DNA of 57,829 bases from Virgibacillus sp. AGTR (GTDB taxonomy: Bacteria; Bacillota; Bacilli; Bacillales; Amphibacillaceae), in assembly GCF_016919725.2 (NCBI RefSeq), contig NZ_JAJERH010000020.1:1-57829 (forward strand), in the 5' to 3' direction. Shown here in pieces: positions 16,823 through 25,623 of the stretch (position 1 is the first letter of the stretch; every line of letters begins with the position of its first letter). The notes beneath the pieces were generated by a model. It made no database searches. It was not told where the DNA came from and was given only the letters and a program-made list of their open reading frames with translations. Position numbers and translations under genes: made by a program.

Positions 16823-18301
16823 ATGTTGAAAACAACTGAGTTACTTGAGTGCCTTAAAATCAAACAGGTAATTGGACACCTTCCAAACCAAATTAAGAGT
16901 ATACACCATGATTCCCGAAACGTACAAAACAAATCACTATTTGTTTGTATTTCTGGATTTACTGTTGATGGGCATGATTATTATCGTGATGCATTAAAAA
17001 AAGGAGCTCGGGTTATTGTCGCTAACCGTAGCCTTACAATTGACCTAGAAAAAAACGCGCTTATCATTGTTCCTGATACAATTAAAGCCTTGGCTAAATT
17101 AGCTAATACGTTTTATCACTTTCCCTCCAATAAGTTAAATATATTTGGAGTTACTGGCACAAATGGCAAAACAACGGTAACTAGTTTAATACATGATATG
17201 CTCCGTAAATTAAATCAAAAAACTGCTGTGGCTGGTACAAATGGTATGCTTATTAATAAGCACTATTTTCAGACAGCAAATACGACTTGTGATGTTTTAA
17301 CCAACCAACAATTACTTCATCGTGCATATCAGGAAGGTGTAGATCATGTTATTATGGAGGTATCATCCCAAGGCCTATCCCAAGGGAGATTATCAGGAAT
17401 TAATTTTGATGTGGCTGTCTTCACAAACCTTTCTCAGGACCATCTTGATTATCACCACACCATGGAAAACTATGGTTATGCTAAGGGAATATTGTTTGCA
17501 CAGTTAGGTAACGATATGACTTCACCAAAATATGCTGTACTAAATTGTGATGATCCTTGGTGGAAGACATACAATTATTTCACATCTGCAGAAGTCATTA
17601 CTTACAGCATATATACCGATGCTATTTTCAGAGCAACGAATATAAATTATCATACAGATACTACCGAATTTACCCTGCAATCACCAGAAGGAAAGCATTT
17701 GATTCAGAGCAATCTGTTAGGAGAGTTTAATGTTTATAATACATTGGCAGCCTTGGCATCCCTTTATGTAAAGGGTTATTCGATAACAACATTAGTTCCT
17801 CTATTGCGTGGTATGTCCACCATAAAAGGTAGGATGGAAAGGATAAATGTGGAAGCCCCTGTAACCATCTACATTGATTATGCTCATACGCCTGATGCAA
17901 TTGAAAAATGCGTTCATGCCGTCAGGTCTTCAAAGAATAGTGAACAACAATTAATTATGGTGGTTGGTACAGGAGGAGAACGTGATAAGGAAAAACGACC
18001 ACTTATGGGCGAAAAAGCCTCCCAAGCTGACACCGTAATTCTAACCATTAACGATCCACGTAATGAGGATAGCAATAAGATACTTACAGATATGGAAAAA
18101 GGGATGTTACACAACAATTATTCGTTAATTCCTGATCGCAAACAGGCTATAAAGCAAGCGATTCAACTTAGTAAACCTGGAGATATCATCGTCATCGCTG
18201 GAAAAGGTCGAGAAAACTATCAAATTATTGGAGATAAGAAATATCCACACAGTGATGCTTCATTAGCTATAGAACAAGTTAAAATAACATATCCTGATTA
18301 A
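16823..18301 (+). CDS. MurE-type UDP-MurNAc-tripeptide ligase, stand-alone paralogue
   Basis: A 492-residue Mur ligase. The order of motifs fits MurE: N-terminal HHDSRNV, P-loop GVTGTNGKTTVTSLI, MEVSSQGLSQGRLSG, FTNLSQDHLDYHHTMENY, the AKGILF segment with the likely carbamylated Lys, IDYAHTPDAIEKC and GTGGERDKEKRPLMG. Where meso-diaminopimelate enzymes read DNPR, this one reads NDPRNED, so the Arg is kept but the D/N pair is swapped. The gene is not among division-cluster genes, so it is probably a second murE; substrate may be UDP-MurNAc-dipeptide plus meso-DAP, or another amino acid. GAGGGAGG precedes the ATG. Its location between mrp and sigK might mean a spore or envelope role; that is inference. 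Confidence 0.8.
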   Translation: MLKTTELLECLKIKQVIGHLPNQIKSIHHDSRNVQNKSLFVCISGFTVDGHDYYRDALKKGARVIVANRSLTIDLEKNALIIVPDTIKALAKLANTFYHFPSNKLNIFGVTGTNGKTTVTSLIHDMLRKLNQKTAVAGTNGMLINKHYFQTANTTCDVLTNQQLLHRAYQEGVDHVIMEVSSQGLSQGRLSGINFDVAVFTNLSQDHLDYHHTMENYGYAKGILFAQLGNDMTSPKYAVLNCDDPWWKTYNYFTSAEVITYSIYTDAIFRATNINYHTDTTEFTLQSPEGKHLIQSNLLGEFNVYNTLAALASLYVKGYSITTLVPLLRGMSTIKGRMERINVEAPVTIYIDYAHTPDAIEKCVHAVRSSKNSEQQLIMVVGTGGERDKEKRPLMGEKASQADTVILTINDPRNEDSNKILTDMEKGMLHNNYSLIPDRKQAIKQAIQLSKPGDIIVIAGKGRENYQIIGDKKYPHSDASLAIEQVKITYPD

Positions 18302-18435
18302 ACATCGAGCAGGATAAAAGTACTATATTTAATTAGAATAAAGAAATTAATGCGGACAGACACTTTCCTTCTCCATGATTCATAAAAATAAGGTATAGGC
18401 ATTAGCCCAGCCTTGTATGGAGGAGGTTGATATAG

Positions 18436-19140
18436 TTGTCCGGGATATTAAGTGCCCTTGCGCTTCTTATTAAAGAAGCTATGTTTTTTGTGTCCTACGT
18501 TAAAAATCATGCTTTTCCTCAGCCTTTACCACCAGAAGAAGAAATGAAATATATTAAGCAGATGCAGGAGGGGGATGAAACTTCAAGGAACAAACTAATT
18601 GAACATAACCTTCGATTGGTGGCACATATTGTTAAGAAATTCGAGAATACAGGTGAAGATGCAGAGGATCTAATTTCCATTGGGACAATTGGTCTTATTA
18701 AAGGAGTTGAAAGCTACTCCACTGACAAAGGAACAAAGCTTGCAACGTATGCCGCCCGTTGTATAGAAAATGAAATACTTATGCATTTACGTGCCTTGAA
18801 AAAAGTGAAAAAGGACGTCTCCCTGCATGATCCGATCGGGCAAGATAAAGAAGGTAATGAAATCAGCTTAATCGATATTTTAGAAGCTGAAAATCAAAAC
18901 ATTATTGAATTTATCCAGTTAAATATGGAAATCGAGAAAATGGAAGATTATTTTTCAATACTTGATAATCGTGAGCGAGAGGTAATTGTTTACCGTTATG
19001 GGTTAAATGATCAAAAAGAAATGACACAGCGTGAGATTGCTAAAAAACTAAATATATCAAGAAGTTATGTTTCTCGAATTGAAAAGCGTGCACTAATGAA
19101 GGTATTTCATGAATATTATCGAAAAGAAAGAAGAAGGTAG
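18436..19140 (+). CDS. sigK: Sporulation sigma factor SigmaK precursor
   Basis: Late mother-cell sigma factor of sporulation. The 234 residues begin with a hydrophobic pro-sequence; in the family it is removed by the SpoIVFB protease, and the junction VS/YVKN at Ser20/Tyr21 is conserved here. Region 2 ([37 protein letters not shown]) and region 4 helix-turn-helix ([20 protein letters not shown]) are intact. The reading frame is continuous, so no skin-type element splits it, unlike B. subtilis 168. The start is TTG, 9 bases after AGGAGG. I looked for a clear SigmaE-type promoter upstream and could not settle on one. Confidence 0.95.
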   Translation: MSGILSALALLIKEAMFFVSYVKNHAFPQPLPPEEEMKYIKQMQEGDETSRNKLIEHNLRLVAHIVKKFENTGEDAEDLISIGTIGLIKGVESYSTDKGTKLATYAARCIENEILMHLRALKKVKKDVSLHDPIGQDKEGNEISLIDILEAENQNIIEFIQLNMEIEKMEDYFSILDNREREVIVYRYGLNDQKEMTQREIAKKLNISRSYVSRIEKRALMKVFHEYYRKERRR

Positions 19141-19156
19141 TTTGACACCATCATTC

Positions 19157-19200
19157 AAAAAGGAGCGAACCCATAGCAGGGTTTAGCGCTCCTTTTCTAG
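19157..19200. terminator. Bidirectional terminator between sigK and yrhC-like gene
   Basis: AAAAAGGAGCG and CGCTCCTTTT form a stem with an inner AACCC/GGGTT pairing and T runs on both strands. The minus-strand yrhC-like gene ends inside it. Confidence 0.85.
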
Positions 19201-19419
19201 TTCTATTTTAATTTTTCGTTGTTTAGTTGCTAGCAAAATTCCAGATAACACAGTTACAAAAGCAAGCAGCATTAATATCTTCCCATCAGTAGATGGTCTC
19301 ATGAACGTATTAATAATGGCACCAAGATATAAATAGCTACTTAGTATAAGCAAAGTCCCTATAAAGCGCTGAAAGTCTTTTAATTTAGATTCCAATTCCT
19401 TTACCTTTTCATTTACCAC
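19183..19419 (-). CDS. YrhC family membrane protein
   Basis: A 78-residue protein with a charged N-terminus (EKVKELESKLKDFQRF), two membrane helices (about residues 19-37 and 47-65) and a basic C-terminal tail. Length, layout and position beside mtnN match YrhC of B. subtilis, whose function is unknown. The start is GTG at 19419 after a GGGGGG stretch. The yrhA and yrhB genes (reverse transsulfuration) and yrrT, which accompany it in B. subtilis, are absent here. Confidence 0.75.
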   Translation of the reverse strand: MVNEKVKELESKLKDFQRFIGTLLILSSYLYLGAIINTFMRPSTDGKILMLLAFVTVLSGILLATKQRKIKIELEKER

Positions 19420-19501
19420 CTATATCCCCCCATTTAGTACATATAATAACATAGAATAGATGCACGTTAGAAAGGTAAATATTGGTTGTTTCATAGATTC
19501 T

Positions 19502-20191
19502 TTACAGTTCTTTAACTAAGCTCATAACCATTTCAGCCGCATTGGTTGCAGCTTTTTCTAAGAATTTATCAAAGGATATGGAAGATTCCTTTCCAGCAAT
19601 ATCCGATAACGCACGAATTATGACAAACGGGATATTATACTGATAACAAACCTGCGCAACTGCAGCTGCTTCCATCTCGGCAGCAATCATAGTTGGGAAT
19701 TTATGACGTACAAAGGCAACTCGGTCTGGATCAGACATGAAGGAATCACCTGTAGCAATTATTCCTTCCTCATAACCTATATCCATTGTATGCATTACTT
19801 TTGATGCCTTTGCCACTAAGTTAGTGTCAGCATCATACATCGCCGGCATTCCTGGAACCTGTCCATATGTGTAGTCAAACGCAGTTGCATCTACATCGTG
19901 ATGAACAACCTGTGTGGAGATGATAACATCGCCCACTTCTAGATTCTTGGAAAACCCACCAGCAGAACCAGTATTTATTACGAACTTTGGTGTAAATCGT
20001 TCGTGCATAATAGTCGTAGCCATTGCAGCATTAACTTTACCTATACCAGATTTTAATAGAACAACTTCTCTATCAAATAATTTACCACGGGTAAATATAC
20101 AATTCGCAACTTTCAATTGTTCTTTGTCAGTCATCTTAGACTGTAATAGAGCAACTTCTTCATCCATTGCTCCAATAATTCCAATTGTCAT
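19502..20191 (-). CDS. mtnN: 5'-methylthioadenosine/S-adenosylhomocysteine nucleosidase
   Basis: MtnN cleaves methylthioadenosine and S-adenosylhomocysteine to adenine plus the thioribose or homocysteine moiety, feeding methionine salvage and the activated methyl cycle. The 229-residue protein has [10 protein letters not shown] with Glu12, NTGSAGGF, the [10 protein letters not shown] segment with substrate-binding Met-Glu, and catalytic Asp in RALSDIAG. It is followed by the yrhC-like gene and preceded by yrrS in the same orientation. Confidence 0.96.
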   Translation of the reverse strand: MTIGIIGAMDEEVALLQSKMTDKEQLKVANCIFTRGKLFDREVVLLKSGIGKVNAAMATTIMHERFTPKFVINTGSAGGFSKNLEVGDVIISTQVVHHDVDATAFDYTYGQVPGMPAMYDADTNLVAKASKVMHTMDIGYEEGIIATGDSFMSDPDRVAFVRHKFPTMIAAEMEAAAVAQVCYQYNIPFVIIRALSDIAGKESSISFDKFLEKAATNAAEMVMSLVKEL

Positions 20192-20218
20192 ACCTTTTCC
20201 TCCATCATCTTGATTATA

Positions 20219-20902
20219 TTAAATATCGACCTCTTGCAACACTTCAACCTTTGTCGGCTGCCAACCTTTATTATCAACCCAAGATAAATATACACGGTAA
20301 ATCTCTGTATTGTCAGGGTTTGATACAGTTGCCTCTACCTTTTGATCTCCTCCATTACCAACCCAATGTGTCGTCATATTATTCTCAGCTAATCCCGTAG
20401 CCATTGCTACTGCTCTACTAATTTCAATTCTATCTTGTGAGCCATCATCATAATTTGTTGTATGTGGACCTTGTTGCTCTGTTCCAATTGGCTCCCAATT
20501 GGCTGTATAAGCCTCTACAACATTGTCACCAGAAGGCTCTAGCTGCTCTATTTGTACATCTTCATTTGCATTTTCCGAGTCTTCCTCGTTTGATGCTTCA
20601 TTCTCATCATTTTCAGAAGCATTGTTTTGATCCGTATCATTTGTGGAGTCTTCTTCTTCAACTTTAGTGAAGTGATCGCCACTCTCATCATTGCCATCTT
20701 TTTCAGTGTCATTTTGCTCTGTCTCGTTACCAGACTTACTCTCTTCTTCTTTAGCAGCCTCATCGTCACCACCGAACATCCAAAAACCAATTAATACAAT
20801 AAGTAAAACTGCACCAAGCACAAGCAAAAGTGAGATAGACTTTGTATTTTTTCTGCGCTTTTCAAATTTATCTACTCTTGATACTCTATCAAATTCACTC
20901 AT
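20219..20902 (-). CDS. yrrS: YrrS family protein (DUF1510)
   Basis: A 227-residue bitopic membrane protein: basic cytoplasmic N-terminus (DKFEKRRKNTKS), one membrane helix (about residues 23-44), a very acidic Asn/Glu/Ser-rich linker (about 45-130), and a conserved C-terminal domain (about 135-227) beginning EAYTANWEPIGTEQQGPHTT. This fits YrrS of B. subtilis, which lies in front of pbpI there. The pbpI gene is missing here and mtnN follows directly. A role in peptidoglycan work during sporulation is suggested only by that linkage. Confidence 0.85.
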   Translation of the reverse strand: MSEFDRVSRVDKFEKRRKNTKSISLLLVLGAVLLIVLIGFWMFGGDDEAAKEEESKSGNETEQNDTEKDGNDESGDHFTKVEEEDSTNDTDQNNASENDENEASNEEDSENANEDVQIEQLEPSGDNVVEAYTANWEPIGTEQQGPHTTNYDDGSQDRIEISRAVAMATGLAENNMTTHWVGNGGDQKVEATVSNPDNTEIYRVYLSWVDNKGWQPTKVEVLQEVDI

Positions 20903-21072
20903 GTTTTCAGCCCTCCCATATTTACTCTACTATGATATCATATTTATGTTATAGAATTATATGATAGAGACATTACAAAATATTAGTAGTCATAATTTCC
21001 TACCAACAGAACGACCGATTACTGATCCCCAGTCGATCATCCATTAACCTCTTATTGAAGGAATTTAAAATG

Positions 21073-21137
21073 AAAAAACCCCCCCTTTTCCAGTAAGTGT
21101 AACACCAACTATTTTACACTACTACATAAGGGGGGAA
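21073..21137 (-). terminator. Terminator of greA
   Basis: On the minus strand CCCCCCTTAT pairs with AAAAGGGGGG, with an inner AGTGTAA/TTACACT pairing, followed by TTTTTTC. It separates greA from yrrS. The rest of the 280-base gap holds no gene I can support. Confidence 0.85.
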
Positions 21138-21183
21138 TATTACACCATGATCTTTTTATACAACAACCATATAGATATAAAAA

Positions 21184-21660
21184 TTAATCTACATTTACAA
21201 TTTTAACTTGAATCTCTCCACCAGGTGTAGCTACAGTTACTTCAGAACCAATTTCTTGTCCAAGTAAACTTTGAGCCATTGGGGAATCATTTGAAATTTT
21301 CCCTTCAAACGGATCAGCTTCAGCGCTCCCTACTATCGTGTATGTTTCTTCTTCACCATCTGGAAGCTCTTGAAACGTTACCGATTTCCCTAGTGATACA
21401 ATATTCGGATTATCATTATCGTTTTCAATGATTACTGCATTACGAATCATTTTTTCCACTTGTGCAATACGTGATTCGACAAATGCCTGATCATCCTTCG
21501 CAGCATCATACTCCGAATTCTCGGAAAGATCTCCAAAATCACGAGCAACTTTTATACGTTCAACAACTTCTTGTCGTCTATCCGTTTTTAAATAATGTAG
21601 TTCTTCTTCTAACTTTTCTTTCCCCTCTTGTGTCATATAGTAACTTTTCTCTGTAGCCAT
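21184..21660 (-). CDS. greA: Transcription elongation factor GreA
   Basis: GreA rescues backtracked RNA polymerase by stimulating transcript cleavage. The 158-residue protein shows the N-terminal coiled coil ([20 protein letters not shown]) with the tip acidic pair in [15 protein letters not shown], and the C-terminal FKBP-like domain with [22 protein letters not shown] at 21660 is 8 bases after AAGGAG; an in-frame GTG three codons earlier overlaps that site and is rejected. Confidence 0.97.
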   Translation of the reverse strand: MATEKSYYMTQEGKEKLEEELHYLKTDRRQEVVERIKVARDFGDLSENSEYDAAKDDQAFVESRIAQVEKMIRNAVIIENDNDNPNIVSLGKSVTFQELPDGEEETYTIVGSAEADPFEGKISNDSPMAQSLLGQEIGSEVTVATPGGEIQVKIVNVD

Positions 21661-21853
21661 TCTAAACACTCCTTTTTATTCCTTCAGCATCTAAAGAGAA
21701 TTTTCACTTTTGGAGTCTCATAATAACCCCCAGTTAATAAAAAACATTGAGCTGAGCTTATATCAATAACGGAGCCAATGTAAACGCTCCATTATACCAA
21801 AATTGTACTAATCATTACTATGGCAGACTTTGTACAAATTTTCAATACTTTTC

Positions 21854-22495
21854 CTAAATTTGTTTATGTTGATTTTTATAAAGTATCGTTTCTATTTTCG
21901 TAGCCATAATGTCGATTGCTACGTGATTTTGTCCGCCTTCTGGGATAATAATATCGGCATATCGCTTGGTTGGTTCAATAAATTGTAAGTGCGATGGCCT
22001 TACATTGTTAATATATTGATCGATGACAGAGTCTAGAGATCTTCCGCGTTCATTTATATCCCGCATCAATCTGCGAATAATACGTAAATCTGCATCTGTA
22101 TCAACATATACTTTTATATCCATTAAGTCAACAAGACGAGGATCCTCTAATATCAGGATGCCTTCTAAAATAATAACATCTTTCGGCTTTACCTTTATTA
22201 CTTCTTTCGATCGTGTATGAACCTTGTAATCGTACACTGGCTTTTCGATTTCTTTTCCATTTAATAGATCGTATATATGACTAATTAATAAATCATTATC
22301 AAATGCTAAAGGATGATCGTAGTTCGTATTTAATCGCTCCTCAAATGGCAAATGACTTTGATCTTTATAATAATAATCCTGTTCAATAACAAGAATGGTT
22401 TGATCTGAAAAACGTTGACATATGGAACGAGTAACAGAAGTTTTACCACTACCACTCCCCCCAGCAACGCCAATAACCACTGGTTTATCTTGCAT
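21854..22495 (-). CDS. udk: Uridine kinase
   Basis: Udk phosphorylates uridine and cytidine in pyrimidine salvage. The P-loop [13 protein letters not shown] spans residues 9-21; [11 protein letters not shown] and [13 protein letters not shown] are family segments, and [17 protein letters not shown] carries the lid. 213 residues is typical. It lies between yrrM and greA as in B. subtilis. Confidence 0.96.
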   Translation of the reverse strand: MQDKPVVIGVAGGSGSGKTSVTRSICQRFSDQTILVIEQDYYYKDQSHLPFEERLNTNYDHPLAFDNDLLISHIYDLLNGKEIEKPVYDYKVHTRSKEVIKVKPKDVIILEGILILEDPRLVDLMDIKVYVDTDADLRIIRRLMRDINERGRSLDSVIDQYINNVRPSHLQFIEPTKRYADIIIPEGGQNHVAIDIMATKIETILYKNQHKQI

Positions 22496-22512
22496 AGATA
22501 CGGTACCCCCTT

Positions 22513-23151
22513 CTAGTGTTTCTTTAAACTAATAGCAACACCGTCTCCGATAGGTACAATAGTGGTTGTAAAATCAGGATGATGCATAAGCCATTCGTTG
22601 TAATGATGAATTTTTTTGACCATATTTTTAAATCTTGCTGGAGCTAATTCTGGTTGTGCAACATACCCTCTAAACAAGACATTATCCGTAATAATTAGTC
22701 CATCCCTTGCAAGTAAAGGAACCGATTGCTCAAAAAACTTTTGATACTGCCCTTTAGCTGCATCGATAAATATTACATCAAAAAATGAATCATTTTGCAA
22801 CTCATTTAGTTTATCGATGGCATCTCCTAGGATAACATCTATTGTACTAGACTTCCCTTGCTTTTCTATGTTCATAACAGCTTCCTGGTAACGCTGTTCA
22901 TTTTTTTCAATTGTTATTATTTCACAATCTGGTGCTACTTCTGCCATTCTTAAAGCAGAATATCCAATTGCTGCTCCAATCTCCAATATTCTCTTCGGTT
23001 TCTTTAATTGAAGTATGTGCAGCATAAAATCCATACTTAGAGGCTCCATAATAGGTACATGATTTTGCTTTGCTTCCTTTTCTAATTGCTGAACAAATGA
23101 AGTTGTAGCAGGTAAAATGTTCAATAAGTAGTGTATTACTTGTTCGTTCAT
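22513..23151 (-). CDS. yrrM: O-methyltransferase YrrM (TrmR family)
   Basis: A 212-residue SAM-dependent O-methyltransferase of family 3, with [18 protein letters not shown] (SAM site), [31 protein letters not shown] and [12 protein letters not shown]. In B. subtilis YrrM was identified as TrmR, which methylates 5-hydroxyuridine at tRNA position 34; by orthology this gene probably does the same. It stands between mltG and udk; the peptidase genes yrrN and yrrO of B. subtilis are missing. Confidence 0.9.
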   Translation of the reverse strand: MNEQVIHYLLNILPATTSFVQQLEKEAKQNHVPIMEPLSMDFMLHILQLKKPKRILEIGAAIGYSALRMAEVAPDCEIITIEKNEQRYQEAVMNIEKQGKSSTIDVILGDAIDKLNELQNDSFFDVIFIDAAKGQYQKFFEQSVPLLARDGLIITDNVLFRGYVAQPELAPARFKNMVKKIHHYNEWLMHHPDFTTTIVPIGDGVAISLKKH

Positions 23152-23237
23152 AAAATGACCTCTTTTTCAGAATGAAATCTCGATACCAAGATTACATATT
23201 TTATCATAAATTAAATGAAGGGTAAATATATCGGAAG

Positions 23238-23271
23238 CATCCCCCTTCTCAGCTTATGAGATAGGGGGATG
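23238..23271. other. Stable hairpin after mltG without a T tract
   Basis: CATCCCCC and GGGGGATG form an 8-bp stem with an inner CTCA/TGAG pairing. Neither strand shows a following T run, so it is not a standard intrinsic terminator; it may protect the mRNA end or slow transcription between mltG and yrrM. Confidence 0.6.
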
Positions 23272-23276
23272 AGACT

Positions 23277-24395
23277 TTAATCGATATACTTCTGTTTATT
23301 TTCATTATGTTCATCTAATGTTTTTGCATAATAAATATTTCCTTCTCCATCATGGAGGAAATATAAGAAATCTGATTGCTCTGGATTAAGCACTGCCTTT
23401 AAGGAGCTTTCGGCATAGCTTCCAATTGGCCCAATCGGTAAGCCCTCCGCATAGTAAGTGTTATAAGGAGACTCTACTTCTAAATCCTCATATAATACAC
23501 GATCCTTATGTTTTCCTAAAGCGTACAATACGGTTGGATCTGTTTGTAGCTTCATTCCTTCCTCTATACGATTATAAAACACACCGGCAATTTTTTTCCG
23601 CTGTTTTGCAGTGCTCGCTTCTTTTTCAACAACCGAGGCAAAGGTAACAGCTTCATGAACCGAATAATCAGTTTCACTAATTTCGTTTAAATAATCGGAT
23701 AACACAGCATCTGTTTTCTTCAACATTTCATTGATAACTGCTTCTACGCTTGGCTTCTCTTCATAGAAATCATATGTTGATGCAAATAAATACCCTTCTA
23801 ATGGATGACGAATCTCAGTATTTAGAATTTCCTCTGACAATATAGATGGATATCTTTTGATTAACTGACTAATATAATCTTTGTCGTCTACTTTCTTCAA
23901 AAAATCTTCTTTCGAAAAACTCATTTTCTTTGCAAAGATTCCTGCCATTTGCTCAATGGTTTTTCCTTCTGGAATGGTAATTGTATGAACTGCTTCAGCC
24001 ATAATCTTTCCATTTTTCAGTGATTCAATTATTTCATCTAATTCCATATCTGGCGTGAATGTGTATTTTCCAGCTTGAAAATCTGATTCATTATTAAATT
24101 TTATGTAAAAACGAAATATAAGGGCATTTTTAATAACCCCCTTTTCTTCTAATAAAGAAGCAATCTCTGAAGATGATGAACCAATTGGAATTGTTACTTT
24201 TATCTCTTCCTTGCTATCTGGATCAACTGGTTTTAGGGCTGACTTGACGTACAAAAAACCAGATAAGCCACCAATAATCAAAATTAAAAGTAATGCGATA
24301 ATAATAATTGACACAATCTTACGCACTGTCTTGGCTTCTTCGCTTCGAGCAATGAGGTTGTCCCTAAAATTACCATTCTTTTTCTCTTTGGACAT
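23277..24395 (-). CDS. mltG: Endolytic murein transglycosylase MltG (YceG family)
   Basis: MltG cuts nascent glycan strands inside the chain and so sets glycan length. The 372-residue protein has a cytoplasmic N-terminus, one membrane helix (about residues 25-50), a LysM-like part, and the catalytic domain with AVTFASVVEKEAST (catalytic Glu), IAGVFYNRIEEGMKLQTDPT, SPYNTYYAEGLPIGPIGS and VLNPEQSDFLYFLHDG. YrrL in B. subtilis, at the same place. Confidence 0.95.
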   Translation of the reverse strand: MSKEKKNGNFRDNLIARSEEAKTVRKIVSIIIIALLLILIIGGLSGFLYVKSALKPVDPDSKEEIKVTIPIGSSSSEIASLLEEKGVIKNALIFRFYIKFNNESDFQAGKYTFTPDMELDEIIESLKNGKIMAEAVHTITIPEGKTIEQMAGIFAKKMSFSKEDFLKKVDDKDYISQLIKRYPSILSEEILNTEIRHPLEGYLFASTYDFYEEKPSVEAVINEMLKKTDAVLSDYLNEISETDYSVHEAVTFASVVEKEASTAKQRKKIAGVFYNRIEEGMKLQTDPTVLYALGKHKDRVLYEDLEVESPYNTYYAEGLPIGPIGSYAESSLKAVLNPEQSDFLYFLHDGEGNIYYAKTLDEHNENKQKYID

Positions 24396-24460
24396 AGTTA
24401 TCCCCCTCTCATCCGGTATATTATACTAAAATTCGATGTTATATTCCATTAATTTTATGC

Positions 24461-24501
24461 AAAAAACAAAAAGCTGATGCCGTATTTCGACATCAGCTTT
24501 T
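24461..24501 (-). terminator. Terminator after the alaS-yrzB operon
   Basis: AAAAGCTGATG and CATCAGCTTTT form an 11-bp perfect stem; on the minus strand TTTTTGTTTTTTG follows. It separates yrzB from mltG. Confidence 0.9.
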
Positions 24502-24518
24502 CATTTTTTGAGATAACC

Positions 24519-24806
24519 CTATGCCTCATTTTCTTGATCTGCTAGTGTATGAAGCATTTCTTCAACCATTTCCCATTCTTTATCAGATTCAATTGGAAAC
24601 AGCGATAAATCGTCATCATCTTTTTCCTTTTCTTCGTAACGGAATGCATAAACTTCGACTTCCTCATCCTCTGATTGCTCTACAGGAATAACTGCGATAT
24701 AGGATTGACTTGTCTCATCCACATCAAAGGTAAACAGAACTTCAAATAAATGTTCTTCTCCATTTTCATCAGGTATTATAATTCGTTCCTTTTCCTCAAG
24801 TGCCAT
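24519..24806 (-). CDS. yrzB: DUF1292 protein (YrzB family)
   Basis: A 95-residue, very acidic cytosolic protein. IIIPDENGEEHLFEVLFTFD and the tail WEMVEEMLHTLADQENEA fit DUF1292, a small family of unknown function that nearly always follows ruvX in Firmicutes. 12 bases separate it from ruvX. Confidence 0.9.
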   Translation of the reverse strand: MALEEKERIIIPDENGEEHLFEVLFTFDVDETSQSYIAVIPVEQSEDEEVEVYAFRYEEKEKDDDDLSLFPIESDKEWEMVEEMLHTLADQENEA

Positions 24807-24818
24807 TCTTTCACTCCT

Positions 24819-25232
24819 TTATTTCTGGTCTAAATAATTTTGTAGAATCATTACAGCTGCCATCTTATCAATGACTTTCTTACGTTTCTTTCTACTCATA
24901 TCCGCTTCTAGTAGAACTCTTTCAGCAGCCATCGTAGTTAAACGCTCATCCCATAGCACTGTTTCAATTCCGTGGACTTTTTCTAGATGCTCTGCGTAGA
25001 GCTTAGATGCTTCTCCACGCTCTCCGATCGTACCATTCATATTCTTCGGAAGTCCAACAATAGCTTTCCCAACTTGATGTTCTACTATAATGGATTTTAA
25101 TGCTTCATCGGCAGAGGTAATCTCTTCTTCGTTCCATTTGATTGTTTTTATTCCTTGTGCAGTCCAACCAAAGGCATCACTAACAGCAACACCTATTGTT
25201 TTGGATCCTACATCTAATCCCATTACTTTCAT
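24819..25232 (-). CDS. ruvX: Pre-16S rRNA nuclease YqgF/RuvX
   Basis: RNase H-fold protein of the YqgF family, which processes the 5' end of 16S rRNA. 137 residues with the acidic motifs [16 protein letters not shown] (first Asp), [12 protein letters not shown] and [15 protein letters not shown]. Overlaps ireB by 4 bases (ATGA type). Confidence 0.94.
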   Translation of the reverse strand: MKVMGLDVGSKTIGVAVSDAFGWTAQGIKTIKWNEEEITSADEALKSIIVEHQVGKAIVGLPKNMNGTIGERGEASKLYAEHLEKVHGIETVLWDERLTTMAAERVLLEADMSRKKRKKVIDKMAAVMILQNYLDQK

Positions 25233-25501
25233 TTATTTTCCTTTTGCTGTTGTTCTAAATAGAACTTGACAAGCTCTTCAATTACTTCGTCACGTTCGAT
25301 TTTACGAATTAAGTTACGTGCGTCATTGTACCTTGGAATATAAGCAGGATCACCAGAAAGCAAGTAACCTACAATCTGATTTATCGGATTATACCCTTTT
25401 TCCTTTAAAGCTGCATGCACTGTGAAAAGTATTTCCTTAATATCCTGGTCAAAAGGCTCTTCCGAAAAATTAAATTTCATCGTTTTATCAATTGAACTCA
25501 T
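25229..25501 (-). CDS. ireB: IreB family regulatory phosphoprotein
   Basis: A 90-residue DUF965 protein (YrzL) with [19 protein letters not shown] at the N-terminus and [20 protein letters not shown] in the middle. In Enterococcus, IreB is phosphorylated on Thr by the kinase IreK and affects cephalosporin resistance; the Thr near residue 7 is the likely matching site. It lies between alaS and ruvX, as in other Firmicutes. Confidence 0.92.
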   Translation of the reverse strand: MSSIDKTMKFNFSEEPFDQDIKEILFTVHAALKEKGYNPINQIVGYLLSGDPAYIPRYNDARNLIRKIERDEVIEELVKFYLEQQQKENK

Positions 25502-25623
25502 CGTGACACCTCGATCTTAGAATCATTTGGTAAAGCCATCTGCTAAACCGAATGTAAGCTTCTTCTATTATCTTAACATGATTATAGAATTAATTATATC
25601 TTTTTCACTAGATGATATTCAAA

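Noticed and set aside
18302-18421. SigmaE or SigmaK promoter upstream of sigK
   Set aside because: CATAAAAATA resembles a mother-cell -10 box, but spacing and -35 match are poor; I could not pick a site with confidence.
18436-19140. skin-type element splitting sigK
   Set aside because: The sigK frame is continuous from TTG to stop with all conserved regions in order, so no intervening element is present.
20995-21060. Possible further R2 copy between yrrS and greA
   Set aside because: Only short scattered matches (such as CCAGTCGAT) to the R2 core; not enough to align.
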